From Cycas panzhihuaensis (Eukaryota > Cycadophyta), in the NCBI GenBank assembly GCA_023213395.1, contig CM041465.1:219735741-219799740 (forward strand): a DNA stretch of 64,000 nt. The letters run 5' to 3'. The notes under the pieces were generated by a model. The model saw only the letters and a program-made list of their open reading frames with translations, was not told the origin of the DNA and did no database searches. Positions 1 through 10,199 of this stretch are shown here, one piece after another (within the stretch, counting starts at the first letter, position 1; every line of letters starts with the position of its first letter). A program made the translations under genes and the position numbers.

Positions 1-1536
1 AAGCACTCGGCATGGTCTATGCATTGCAAAAGTTTCGACACTATTTGTTATCAAATCCATTCTTGTTTTTTGTTGATCACCAAGCGTTGATGTATTTGGT
101 GAATAAACCGATTATGCGAGGGAGAATCAGCAGATGGTTAATGTTGTTTCAAGAATTTTCTTTCAAAGTTATTGTGAAACCCGGCAAAGCCCATATCATT
201 CCAGATCAGTTGTCGAGAATCAAAAACGGAGAAAAGGCCACGGGGGTACCAGATGATTTTCCAGATACAGCTCTGTTCAGTGTGGAAGCAGTTCCAACAG
301 ACTGGTATGAGGGAATACCAGAATATCTAGCGACCAGAGAAGTACCAGCAGAGTTAGATTGTACGGGGAAGAGAAATTTCATCAGAAAAGCGGAGCTGTA
401 TCAACTCATCAGCGGAGAGTTGTACAAATTGGGGCTAGACGACGTATTACGACGTTGTGTTCGACAGCATGAGATAAACCAGATTATGTCGCAGGCGCAC
501 GAAGAAGTAGCGGGTGGCCACATGGCGAAAGATCTTGATTTTAGGATTCTGGTGGCCATCTATGTTCGAAGATGTCAAAAAGTGGATTCAAGCATATGAT
601 TATTGCCAATGGGTGGGGAAACCTAATCGACAGGATTTTCAACTGTTACATCCCATATTACCTTTGGCACCGTTCGAGAGATGGGGGCTCGACTTTGTGG
701 GGCCAATCAAACCAGCGGCGCGTAGATCGAAAGCTCGATACATCTTGGTGGCAACCGACTATACGACAAAGTGGGTGGAAGCGCGCGCATTACGAAAAGC
801 CGATGCAGAAAACACAGCGAGATTTCTGTATGAGGTAGTGATTACGCAATTTGGATGCCCATTGGAGATCGTAAGTGACCAAGGCGCCCACTTCCTTAAT
901 CAGACTATTGAAACATTGACATCCGCCTTTATGATTAGCCATCGAAAATCTACTCCATACTACCCGAGAGCCAATGGCCAAGCAGAGAGCTCAAACAAGA
1001 TAATCGAGAATTGCTTACGAAAAATATGCGACATTGGCAGATCTGATTGGGCCGAGAAGTTACCATCCGTGCTATGGGCATTTCGTACGACATACAAAAA
1101 GTCAATCGGACAAACTCCATTCTAGCTGGTATATGGCACAGAAGCCATCCTCCCGACGGAATTTGAGATACCCAGTCTACGAGTGGTTATACAATGTCAA
1201 TTAGACGACCTCCAGTCTTTGGAACGACGACTGGAAGACTTAGTGTGGCTGGAAGAGAAACGACACCTGGCAAGCTGGTTACAACATGTGGAAAAGCGGC
1301 GACAAAAAGCATGGCACGACCGCCATCTACGGAAACTTCAATTCAACGAAGGTGATCAAGTGTTGCTGTACGACAGCAAATTCAAAACGCACCTCGGAAA
1401 ACTCAAGATGCGATGGTTGGGACCATACATCGCAGAACAAATTTTTGAGAATGGATCGGTGCAGCTTCGAGAGATCGACGGACCTCTGCTACCAACTCGG
1501 GTAAATGGTAGCAGACTCAAGCCTTATATCAAGTAG
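1..1536 (+). pseudogene. Ty3/gypsy (Tat/Athila-like) pol, 3' part: RNase H end, integrase
   Basis: The left edge enters inside RNase H (ALGMVYALQKFRHYLL, then VDHQALMYLVNKP), followed by a linker and integrase. The integrase zinc finger is damaged: the first histidines are present (AHEEVAGGH) but the CxxC pair reads YDYCQ, so one cysteine is lost. A frameshift near 530-560 separates the RNase H/zinc-finger frame (12-599) from the integrase core frame (514-1536). The catalytic triad is visible: D in LDFVGP, D in VSDQGAHF, E in GQAESSNK. One TAG at 1123-1125 interrupts the core just after the triad. The tail (GDQVLLYDSKFKTHLGKL, RWLGPY) is the GPY/F-type C-terminus, and no chromodomain follows, which fits Tat/Athila rather than chromoviruses. 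Integrase would insert element cDNA in the nucleus, but this copy is inactive as written. The element's 5' half lies outside the window. Confidence 0.93.
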
Positions 1537-1823
1537 CCCAGCCTACGAGCAGGATCAGTTGGTTGTACCATATCGTATTGCATGATGTTGAGGCACAATT
1601 AAATGCCTTGATACCGAGCCATGATCCAGTTCGGTATGGATACAAAAAGAGAAAAAAATTGGAAAAAATAAAAAATAACCGTAACTCATTACTGATATAA
1701 GTAACAACAGCATAATCTGAAAAAATCAGAGAGAAATTCAACGACATACAAGCAAAATACGATAATGTAGCAAAAGGTATGTTACAGTGCGTCTGATTGA
1801 AAAAATGATCAACAATGGAAAAT

Positions 1824-2345
1824 ACACTATACGTACCAAGGGAATACATGGAAGTACGCACAGTTCAAAAAGTGACTTGAAATTACACTATACGTACCTG
1901 AAAAGTACGTAGACAGGTATGCACAGTGTAAACAATTTTTAAGTAGCTCAATTATATTATACGTACCTGAAAAGTACGCAAGTAGGTATGCACAGTGCAA
2001 AGGACATTAAGTTAAAAGATTACATTATACGTACCAAAAAAGTAAGTAGTCGGGTACGCACTGTGGAAAATTCACTCAAGTGATTAGTTACATTATACGT
2101 ACCAAAGGAAGTACGTAATCGAGTACGTATAATGGAAACTATTAACACTATACGTACCGAGGGCACGTATAAGACAAAAATCCACAAAACGACAAATCAT
2201 TACGTACCTGAGAGCATTCCCGTGTGGTACGCAAAGCGGAACGGACCCCAAAAAACGGCACGCAAAGATTTGCTCCGGTACGCATCACAGTACGCAAGGA
2301 CAAAGAAACGGCAAGCGTTCTTCAGAGGTACGTACGTGCGGTTCC
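1824..2345. repeat. TACGTA-rich direct repeat array downstream of gypsy pol
   Basis: The motif TATACGTACC recurs at 1828, 1889, 1958, 2026, 2094 and 2149 (spacings 61, 69, 68, 68 and 55), each followed by a partly palindromic TACGTA/GTACGCA segment. Further TACGTAC and GTACGCA words continue to about 2345. The array lies in the spacer between the integrase stop and the extra reading frame, a position where Tat-type elements often carry tandem repeats. The same GTACGTATGA/TACGTACC words reappear at 3650-4110, in the presumed LTR. No coding potential is evident. Confidence 0.75.
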
Positions 2346-2393
2346 AATTGTACGCTTAGGTTTCTTTCTTATCTCTGGGACTCCACAGCCATC

Positions 2394-3456
2394 ATGAGGA
2401 CAACAGGGTGCCAGGAAGCCTACATACCGAAGCTAAAGCAAGAGCTACAAGCCCTACCAGCCCCATTTGAGGCCAAGGTTAAGCAGGCAGGCTAGGGAGA
2501 TTACATCTACTGTAGCCCTATGTACTATGACCTCGAGCTCATGGACCAAATCCTAATGGCCCTGAAGGAGGACAACAGGAAGGCCAAAATGGACGCAGAC
2601 ATAGTCCATATCATTACTTGACTTCCCAAGGAAGGAGAGGTTCCATTGGGAACGAAAATGTTAGAAGTGGACCGGGAAATGTGGCTGAGAGAATTATGCC
2701 AACCCAATACTCAGATTATGTCCGGCGGAATCAGGGTAGCAGATATCATGGATGTTAGACTTCAGTGGGTGGCCAAAGTGATCAATTCCATATTTCTGTC
2801 CAAGAGAAAGTACACCTACATTCAGAGGCATGATGCCGGTATTGTTGAAGATTCGGGATGGAGAAAAGCTGAATTGGTCAGAGTTCTTGGCGGAAAACAT
2901 GAGGCAACAGCTATAGGAGATTAGGACACACCCATTCCGCCATCCTTCATTACTTTTGGCAATTCTATTCTACCAGTGTCCAGAGGTACAGCTGACTAGG
3001 ACTACTATCTCTCCTCGGGAGCCAATTATCAATCAATGGGCAACAGAATTTCCAGACACAGTGACTAGTCTGGAAGCAAAGACGAGAGTACAAAAGCAGA
3101 TGCAAAAGGTACTTACCTGGCTACAGAAGACGCCAGGAACATCCTTTCCCCTTCGGACAAAGCAGGTTGCCCATAGACGAGGAAAAAGGAAGAAGGGAGA
3201 AGAAGAGTCAGAGGAGGAGGAAGAAGAAGCAGAAGCATCCTGGGAAGAATGGGAAGACTTCCCACCAGCAACGGAGGGAGGGGAACCTTCAGCACCTCCT
3301 ACACCACAGGATAAAGCGGGACCTATAATTCAAATGATTCAGGAAATGGAGGAAGGGTACAAAGCTGAGATAGCTACCCTTCAGGACAAAATCAAGGAGA
3401 AGGATGCCATTATTGCCACCCTGACACAGATAAATGAGGAAATTTTGGGAGGATAG
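2394..3456 (+). pseudogene. extra post-pol reading frame of the gypsy element (unknown function)
   Basis: I do not recognise a family. From the ATG at 2394 one frame runs to 2924, with internal stops near 2494 and 2620. After a frameshift another frame continues 2956-3456. The second part has a lysine/arginine patch (RRGKRKKGEEE), then a strongly acidic stretch (SEEEEEEAEASWEEWED), then a predicted coiled coil near its end with regular hydrophobic spacing (MIQEMEEGYKAEIATLQDK). It stops 27 bases before a purine-rich tract, so it sits between pol and the presumed 3' LTR. Tat-lineage elements are known to carry additional open frames there. Without a homology search I cannot say whether this is an element gene or a captured host fragment. 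Confidence 0.5.
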
Positions 3457-3482
3457 AGGCAGCAGGAGCTGCCTTGAGACAG

Positions 3483-4350
3483 AGCGGGGGAGGGATACCC
3501 CGAAATTTTGAATTTTTTGGAGTTTTGTTGAGCAAGGATGCTCAAACCCATAATTGTTGACCCGGGATAGATGTTGGAGTCTAAAGTGATCCAATAGCTG
3601 TGTGAGGACCAGAGGTAGGTTAGATAACCTGAGTTATGCAGGTACGGACCATACAGAGGTACACACGAGGCAAAACGGCAGAAAAACCAGCATTCTGGGT
3701 ACGTATGACAGGTGCGTACCTGAAACGGGTACGTATGACAGATACGTACCAACGGCGGAACGGAATCGAGCAGAAGCGGTACGCATGACTCAAAGGGACC
3801 AGTGAAGACCTGTTGAGGTGCCAGACGTACGTACGGACGTACGAACACAAAGGATGATTAATCAAGTGCTAAACAAGTGATTAGTGAAAGGGTACGTATG
3901 ACTGAAGGGGTACGGTTATGACAGGCAGTCATAACCCTTCAGCCAAAAGGTACCAACAAGAGTACTTAAGGAGGTATGCATGATTCACCAGGTTAGGGTG
4001 AGAGCCGATTATCACGGTTACGCAAAGGTGCAAGAGTCAGTACGTATGACAGCCACTTGGAGCATCACTGTATGATAAGTACCATCTGGGTACGCATATG
4101 TAACAGAAGGGATCAGATGTCTTTGGAATGCATTCCAGCCTCTGTGTAAATTGACTTGATTACTTAATAAAAGGAAGAGTTACGTGGAAAATGGTGTATT
4201 CTTGGTGTTGTGATGATCATTTGCTGAGTATGTATTAATTTACATCTTCTGTACCATTCTGTGAAATATATGTGAAATAGATGTGGAATGTATGTGAATG
4301 ACCATGTTGACAGTATCCTGAACTAGACTATAGCGCTGTGTAACCTTGAC
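3483..4350 (+). repeat. polypurine tract and presumed 3' LTR of the gypsy element
   Basis: GCGGGGGAGGGA at 3483-3494 is a good polypurine tract. The sequence after it contains several GTACGTATGA/TACGTACC words shared with the 1.8-2.3 kb array, an AATAAAAG at about 4166, and no coding frame. The exact LTR borders are uncertain: I do not see a clean TG...CA pair, and the other LTR is outside the window. The right border given here is a guess, placed just before the Argonaute fragment. Confidence 0.4.
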
Positions 4351-4392
4351 AAGTGTATTGATCCCACAAGGGTGGAATCTATAAGTCAACAG

Positions 4393-4623
4393 TTACCAAT
4401 GCAAAGGTATACTCTTTTTGGGAGATCCTTTTATTCTCCTAATCTGAGGAGAAGGTTGGAAAGTTGGCATGGATTTTATCAAAGTATTAGTTCTATTCAA
4501 ATGGGTTTATCCCTTAGTGTTGATATACCTTCAATTGTTTTCATTGAACCATTGATTGATTTTGTTGCATATGAGGATGATGGAATTGGCCGCGAAAGAA
4601 AAGACCGACAATTCAAGGTTGTT
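4393..4623 (+). pseudogene. Argonaute (AGO) gene fragments, scrambled order
   Basis: Residues from 4393 to about 4566 read as the linker-1 (DUF1785) segment of a plant AGO1/AGO10-type Argonaute: GRSFYSPNLRRRLESW, HGFYQSISSIQMGLSL and VFIEPLIDFV match the conserved pattern (GRSFYSP, LESWRGFYQSI, QMGLSLN, FIEPLPVIDFV). About six residues are missing between NLRRR and LESW, and two in EPL-IDFV. Directly after it, 4573-4623 gives EDDGIGRERKDRQFKVV, which matches the acidic/basic N-domain segment that in Argonautes lies before linker 1. The order is therefore inverted relative to the gene. There is no in-frame ATG start, no PAZ or PIWI domain, and the frame then runs into unrecognised sequence. 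Argonautes load small RNAs for silencing; this scrap cannot do so. It lies upstream of an LTR polypurine tract, so capture by a retrotransposon is possible. Confidence 0.85.
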
Positions 4624-5410
4624 GCCAAACCACAACTAGACCATGGTCTTGCGGTTGAATGTGTTCATACTAGGTCCTTTGTGATTTCACTTGGCATAGG
4701 AAATGTCACCATGGCCATTGTTGCAAGTTTTGTGCTTGTTGCTTTTAAGAGAAACATTCATAGTATGCAATGGTCTTGAGGTCTTCTGTCTAGGAACTTC
4801 AGCACCCTTGATTGATATGAGGGAGATGAATTTGTTGGTCAAGATCCTTGCCATGGAAGCATAACAAGTTTCAACAGTATCAACAAACGTCGACATATAC
4901 AAGGAGGAATCATTGCAATTATTGGGATGTCATTTCTCTAGCTCATATTCTTATTTAATAGAGTATGATCTTATGATACGTCATTTTTATTTTGACATGT
5001 TGAAGCAATTCAAAAACATTGAAGTAGAGATTCATAGAACATGTATTCAGAGAAAAATACTTCATTGGAGAAAACCTACTAGGTTGAAGAATCCAGATTT
5101 GCATAACAGAATGAAGAAAGTCAAGTTCAGGGATCATTTCTTTCGAGAGCTACAACAACAAAGACATCATCACAAGATTGAAGTTGAAGACATCATCTTC
5201 AAGACATTTCCAAGGATGAGGTGCTGCAAATTCAAAAGATTCTAAATGCACATTTAAGGGGGGATTTTGATATTAGACAGATAGAACAATATTGTAATGC
5301 ACATTTGTGCAAGTAGATAGTCTTTGTTCAAATGATAGGTAGAGGTTAGTCAGCTACAAGTTTATTCTTAGTACATAGTTTGAAAGTGTTTTGTTTTGAC
5401 ATTAAACATT
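4624..5410 (+). other. unrecognised sequence with a 110-codon open frame (4913-5245)
   Basis: The Argonaute-containing frame continues open to 4779 without recognisable motifs. A second frame, 4913-5245, is rich in basic and aromatic residues (FRDHFFRELQQQRHHHK) and matches no family I can name. It ends just before TTAAGGGGGGAT at about 5256, which resembles a polypurine tract. The stretch may be the degenerate 3' internal part of an LTR element whose LTR begins near 5420. I see no other structure. Confidence 0.3.
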
Positions 5411-5755
5411 ATAGGGGGGTGTTAGATATAATATTTAATGTGTTAGAAGTAAAGTAAGCATTGTCTAGTGGTCTAATATTAAATAGGGTAGTATTAATGT
5501 TAGAAAGTGGTAAAAGTGTTGGCATTAAGGGGTCACCCTTAATCATATTAGGAACATTATAATAAGTCATTAAGGCATGTGCATAATGGTGGTTATAACG
5601 GTCACATCATAATTGGTCAAGTTAGAGGTGATCATGCATTATAAATATGTACTCATATCTATTACAAAACAATGAGGTAGTTCATATTCAATATGCTTAT
5701 TTTTGAATTTGAGTGCAATGATTTCATGTGTATGATGATACTTGCCATTCTGATA
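5411..5755 (+). repeat. polypurine tract and LTR of an unassigned plus-strand element
   Basis: ATAGGGGGG immediately precedes TGTTAGATATAATATTTAAT at 5420, the usual polypurine-tract/TG arrangement at a 3' LTR. A TATA-like CATTATAAATATG lies at about 5636, a sensible promoter position within an LTR. The right end is not sharply defined; the minus-strand copia scrap begins soon afterwards. No matching second LTR is visible in the window. Confidence 0.5.
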
Positions 5756-5769
5756 GAGAAAAGTGCAAC

Positions 5770-6225
5770 ATTAGGCTACTTCTTACTGATTCAAGTAAAA
5801 ACAAGTGATCCCAGATTGAAATAGTATTTAGAAGTAGACATTTTACTAGCAATGCATCCAACCCAATCCAAATAAGAGAATCCTACCAGGTTGAAGTTGT
5901 TGTTGTGGGTGATCTCTAGTCCATACTTAAGAGTTTCTTGTAAATAGCTCATAATTCTCTTTGCAACTCTTTAATGACTCTACTTTGGCTCATTCATGAT
6001 CCTTGACATCATGCCTAATGTAAAAGTAATGTCTAGTCTAGTTGGACTCAAATAGATAAGACTTATAATTAATTGCCTGTATAATGTGCCATCTACCTGC
6101 TTTTCTTCAACTTGAGCTAATAGCTTCAATCATGTCTCTGTTGGAGCTTGGCATATGTTTATTGTCTTCCGTTTTGAATTATTTCAAAATCTCCCAAGTG
6201 TGCTTTACTTGTGAGATGGATATCC
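5770..6225 (-). pseudogene. Ty1/copia RT end and RNase H remnant
   Basis: On the minus strand the conserved copia order is readable through several stops. ISQVKHTWEILK comes from the ISQxKYxxxLLxKF motif, followed by VDGTLYRQLIISLIYLSPTR (from DxTLYRQLVGSLIYLxxTRPD) and DITFTLGMMSRIMNEP. The RNase H region follows, with GFSYLDWVG and MSTSKYYFNLGS corresponding to GYSDADWAG and RKSTSGYxFxLG. Integrase and gag are absent and no LTR can be paired with it, so it is a truncated relic. It is not the same family as the large elements to its right. Confidence 0.8.
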
Positions 6226-6854
6226 ACAACACCAAAAAAAAGTCGTCTTTATTTTTTATTTGAGTTTATGTTGGTTTTGGTCACTACATAGAGTGTTGTA
6301 ATTGCTGAGATTCATTGATCATAATGCATGATGCTAGAAATTCTCCATATGATTACTTTAAAACCATAGGAGATTTGATTACAATTGCAATGATATTTTC
6401 AAATTAAAAAAATAATATCTTATGAGGTTGGAAAAGAGCTTAGCACTCCTTTTCCTTATGACCTCACTCTAAAAAGCAAGGGGAATAAATATTGGACCTC
6501 AAAATTTTATTCAATTTAATTAAATTGAAGTGAGACTTAAAAAAAAAAAAAATTCAAAAAGTGTCAAGCACTTTACTCTCACTTGATTTCTTTTATTGTT
6601 TTCCCGATTAGCATTGATTGGGCATTTAAGCTTTGTATTACTATAGTCCAAATCTAGCCTTGGCATATTTCATCATTTGCAAATTGATTTTTCTGTGTGT
6701 TGTGGCATTTGGCATCAGATTGCCTTCATCATGTTGTGCACATGGTGAATCTTAGTAGCATTTGTTGTCGATTTGAGCTCTATTCAATTTTGTTATATTG
6801 CATTATCTCTTCTCAGTCTTTGTTGGTGCCTTGATTTCATCCTCTCTTTCATTA
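6226..6854. other. no recognisable feature
   Basis: AT-rich sequence with an A-run at about 6540-6551 and no coding frame of note. It could be intron or flank of the ORP-like fragment that follows on the minus strand, but nothing in it proves that. Confidence 0.5.
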
Positions 6855-7230
6855 CATTGCCTCTATGCCCTTAAAGCATCTTTGTAGACATGAAATTGGC
6901 TTATTGAAGTAAATTGGAAGACAGCTTTGGTCAAGTCTTTTCTAATGTTATCCTTGATTAGTGACCACAAACTCATAATTTTATCTTTTTTTTTGGGTTT
7001 TGGCAACCTATTGTGTTGCTCCACATGCAAATAACTAGATTCAATAGGGTCCATATACTTGTTGGCCTTCTCTAAATGTCTATTAGACCTAGAATGTAGG
7101 GATTCAATACTTGTGGATTCCCTCAATAGCTTGACTGGCATCTGTTCATTCAATGTATCTACTATAAAAAATTCTATTGTATCAAAGAAGACATCATCTT
7201 CCTTATTTGTCTTAGCCTCAACTTCTAATT
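6855..7230 (-). pseudogene. oxysterol-binding protein-related (ORP) gene fragment
   Basis: Read on the minus strand, the sequence gives KEDDVFFDTIEFF, then KKDKIMSLWSLIKDNIRKDL, matching the highly conserved start of the plant ORP lipid-binding domain (SLWSxIKDNIGKDLT). A frame slip near 6924 (one base missing) then moves the continuation to the next frame, where CLPIYFNKPISCLQRCF can be read, matching the family pattern CLPVYFNEPLSSLQKCFED. The similarity stops near 6855. ORPs bind sterols and phosphoinositides at membrane contact sites. Here only the linker and the first roughly 45 residues of the domain remain, with the EQVSHHPP signature absent. There is no ATG start and no visible upstream PH-domain exon. 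It may be a decayed host exon or a captured fragment. Confidence 0.85.
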
Positions 7231-8727
7231 GAGTTTCGTTTTCCTTATTAATGTTAGTGTTAGTGTCACTCCTCCTTCACTCAACAATGACTCCCTTAAC
7301 AATGATGTTTTGTGTTTGGCATTGACTTGAATTTGCTCACATTGAGTTTTGCCCTCACAATCTATGTTTGCATTTCTTCAAGTAGCGTTCTATTTGGGCA
7401 TCTTTCTCAACATGCTAATGCATTCTGTGTTTGGTGTTTGGCATTGCAGTAAGGGGCACTACCTTCTTCAACACATAGGCACTTCAGTTCACACTCACTT
7501 GTTTTGGGTAGCGTCTCTCAATACTATGGAATTTCTTCAGCAACCTTGTCTCAACAATGGGCATATTTCATGGGCCTCTATGTTGTCTAAATACTCAAAG
7601 CTTGTCTTCAACATGCAAATACAATCTATCTTGTCCAAGATTTCTTCACTTGTTTTCATAGTTTAAAAAATTTTGAATTTGACTTAAGCATATGCAGGTA
7701 CATCACAATTCTTGATAGATATCTGGCTCGAATCCTAGGTGTGGCAAACAATGATCCATCACATGAATCATTTTAGCTAGAATTGGTGTACCTTCCAAAA
7801 TAGATTTCATTATTTCGACATTCTCTCTATCTCATAGGGTGTAATCACGTTACATGTAAATAACATTGGACAAATAAATGTTCATTGGAATTGACTAACT
7901 AATAGGATCCTTGTTAACCTACCTAACTCCTAATTAATTCTCCCACCCTATTAATCCCCATAACATTAAGTTATGACCAGCATAACCATTATTGTATCCA
8001 TGATTCAATTAGGTGCAACTATTTATGCCATTTGTTCACCTATGGCAAAACTTTAGAGGCAGCACTTTGAGCACTTATTTTACCCCTCTATTTGATTGCA
8101 ATCCTATGGGTGATATGCTGCATGCATGGGAATATTCGTTCTAATGAACTAAAACATCTCTCTAGAGGAATTACTAGTGAATATCTAATCTCACACTTAC
8201 ATCATCTTCGGAAGTCCATGAAAACAATGTATTTCTTTGACAAGAACCTTTGCCATTTGGTTGGCCTTATAAGTGGACTGAATTTTTTTTTTTGCTTATA
8301 TTGTAAATTTCCAATAAGACAAATTCTGTTGTCATTTTTAGATACTATTAGGGTTGATTAAGTGTTGGTTCTATAAAGTTTGTAAAGATCCCCCTAAGTT
8401 ATATGGGTAAGAGTAAAAAAAAAAAAACTGTTGGTTGTGGATCAACACACCAACTTTCCCAAGGTTTCTTGCTTGCTCCATTGTCACTTGTTGGCCTTCA
8501 ATTTGATGTTGATCTCTTTATGGCTCTCAACTTGTGTCTTTGATGTTTCAATGTTACAGGTTAGGTTTCATACACAATTGCACATTGAAATCCACAAGCA
8601 AATGTACTCCAATGTGCATCATTGTACCATGCATGCCTTAGAACTTGATATTCCATTAAACAATGTCTATATACATGTTTGGGCTATCTTTTGCTTGGGA
8701 AGACAATGACTATATCAACTCTCACAC
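7231..8727. other. unassigned sequence between the ORP fragment and the retrotransposon nest
   Basis: I recognise no family here. On the minus strand two short open stretches (about 7500-7665 and 7690-7840, the latter including HCLPHLGFEPDIYQEL) lie upstream of and collinear with the ORP fragment, but I cannot match them to ORP exons. Plus-strand frames at 7349-7666, 8092-8361 and 8431-8709 have no recognisable motifs. A-runs occur near 8290 and 8415. This may be old intron or intergenic DNA. Confidence 0.35.
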
Positions 8728-8732
8728 AAAAC

Positions 8733-8915
8733 CATTAGAAAAAGAGGATATGAGTTGGATGCATAGCACACATCACATGCACAATAGACAAGAAATGACA
8801 ATGTGTTAATGAATCGCAACTCTCCAGCTTTCTCATTGAGTCAAATAAGTGAATACATCACATATTTGTAGTTTACAATGTTCTCAACACAAGAAGGTAG
8901 TTTTAACCACTTCAT
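8733..8915 (-). repeat. Element B 3' LTR, outer part (split by A)
   Basis: Matches 34991-35175 of the 5' LTR (AGAAAAAGAGGATATGAG, CATCACATGCACAA, TTAACCACTTCAT). It breaks exactly at TTCAT, where element A begins. The remaining part of the LTR resumes at 15155. Confidence 0.92.
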
Positions 8916-9270
8916 TGTTCGAGAACATAAAGACATACATGTGTTCTCATACGCAGGATCTTTTACCATACACAGCAAGCACAATATAAAATATACACAG
9001 AAGATAGGCACAGAACATAGGATATACGTGGGAAACCCTTTTGGGAAAAAACCCACCACAAAAGGATCCTCAAGGGATCATTGATTATTACACAATGAAC
9101 TTGGATGATGAATATACAAGGCCTCAAGGCTTTTATACTCTCCAAGAGGTGCCACCCAATTAGGGTTGTGACCCTCCGAATAAGTCGCACCTTTTCGCTC
9201 ACACTGTTTCACATAATTAAACCACATTAACATTAATTAAGTGGCTTAATAATTAACTGCCACGCTAACA
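8916..9270 (-). repeat. Element A 3' LTR
   Basis: 355 bp, TGTTCGAGAAC...CGCTAACA in window orientation, followed by the polypurine tract (TCCCCCCTTAA on the plus strand). It carries about 12 bases (GGCTTTTATACT region) that the other LTR lacks. Confidence 0.95.
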
Positions 9271-9333
9271 TCCCCCCTTAATGTGAATGTGGGGAATGCA
9301 AGCGTCGTGATTGAGTTATCACGAAGGCTGGGA

Positions 9334-10190
9334 CTATCCTGCAGCTTCTTTATCCTTGTTGATACATCCCCCCTCAAGGATAACATCGGTGAGTCCTAAT
9401 CCGGTACGCATCTTCGTGAAATGGTCTTCAGTGAGAGGCTTGGTAAACACGTCCGCAAGTTGTAATTCACTCGGACAATAGTCGACCTGCAGTTTCCCTG
9501 ACTTGATCAGCTCACGAATGTAATGGTGCTGAATCTCAATATGCTTTGTACGCGCATGAAACTCTGGATTCTTCGACAGACGAATGGTACTCTGATTATC
9601 AACAAAGAGAATCGGATGTCCATTGGAAATGCCAAGAAATTCCAAGAGACCTTGCAACCATACTGCTTCTTTCGCACCAGCACTGAGTCCTTGATATTTA
9701 CCGCTTACGTAGAAGATAGCGCCACTGTCTGTTGCTTCTTCGACTGCCACGAAACAAATCCATTGTCAATACTAAACAGGTATCCAATAGTGGACTTCCG
9801 ATCGTCGGAATCTCCTCCCCAATCAACATCCGTGTAGCCATGCAACCTGATCTTCTCACCTCTGCGGTATTCAAGACCAAAATTGATTGTCCCCTTTAGA
9901 TATTTCAAAATCCGTTTTGCTGCCACCAAATGAGGCTCCTGTGGATTCTGCATGTAGCGGGAAACCAATCCAACAGCGTATGCGATATCTGGCCTGGTAT
10001 GAGTCAAATAAATGAGACTCCCTACCAACTGACGATACATTGTACCATCTATAGAAGGTTTGGCCATATCCTTCTGCAATCTTGCGCCTTTGACAGAAGG
10101 TGTTGCAACAAGTTTGCAGTGTTGCATTCCAAATCTCTCCAATAAGTTCTTCACATACTGGGATTGTAACAACACGATCCTATCTTCCAT
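9334..10190 (-). pseudogene. Element A RT end and RNase H
   Basis: The frame begins right after a single TAG (at 10200) that separates it from RT, and it is in the same frame. It reads SQYVKNLLERFGMQ, then MYRQLVGSLIYLTHTRPDIA and the RNase H residues GYTDVDWGGD and RKSTIGYLF. A frame change near 9705-9750 moves the rest to 9334-9750: GLSAGAKEAVWLQGLLEFLG, VDNQSTIRLSKNP, FHARTKHIEIQHHYIRE and the conserved end LADVFTKPL. Apart from the frameshift and stop, the RNase H domain is full length and ends 63 bases from the LTR. RNase H would remove the RNA strand during cDNA synthesis. Confidence 0.93.
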
Positions 10191-10199
10191 GTCCCTGAT

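Noticed and set aside
4780-4912. weak resemblance to the Argonaute PIWI domain (QDP-HG phrase near 4840)
   Set aside because: Only a few residues agree and stops intervene; it is probably chance, so I did not extend the Argonaute call.
9015-9084. short plus-strand frames inside LTR copies (also at 14836-15114 and 30912-31112) that look conserved across elements
   Set aside because: They are LTR sequence repeated in several elements, and their similarity follows from LTR identity, not coding constraint.
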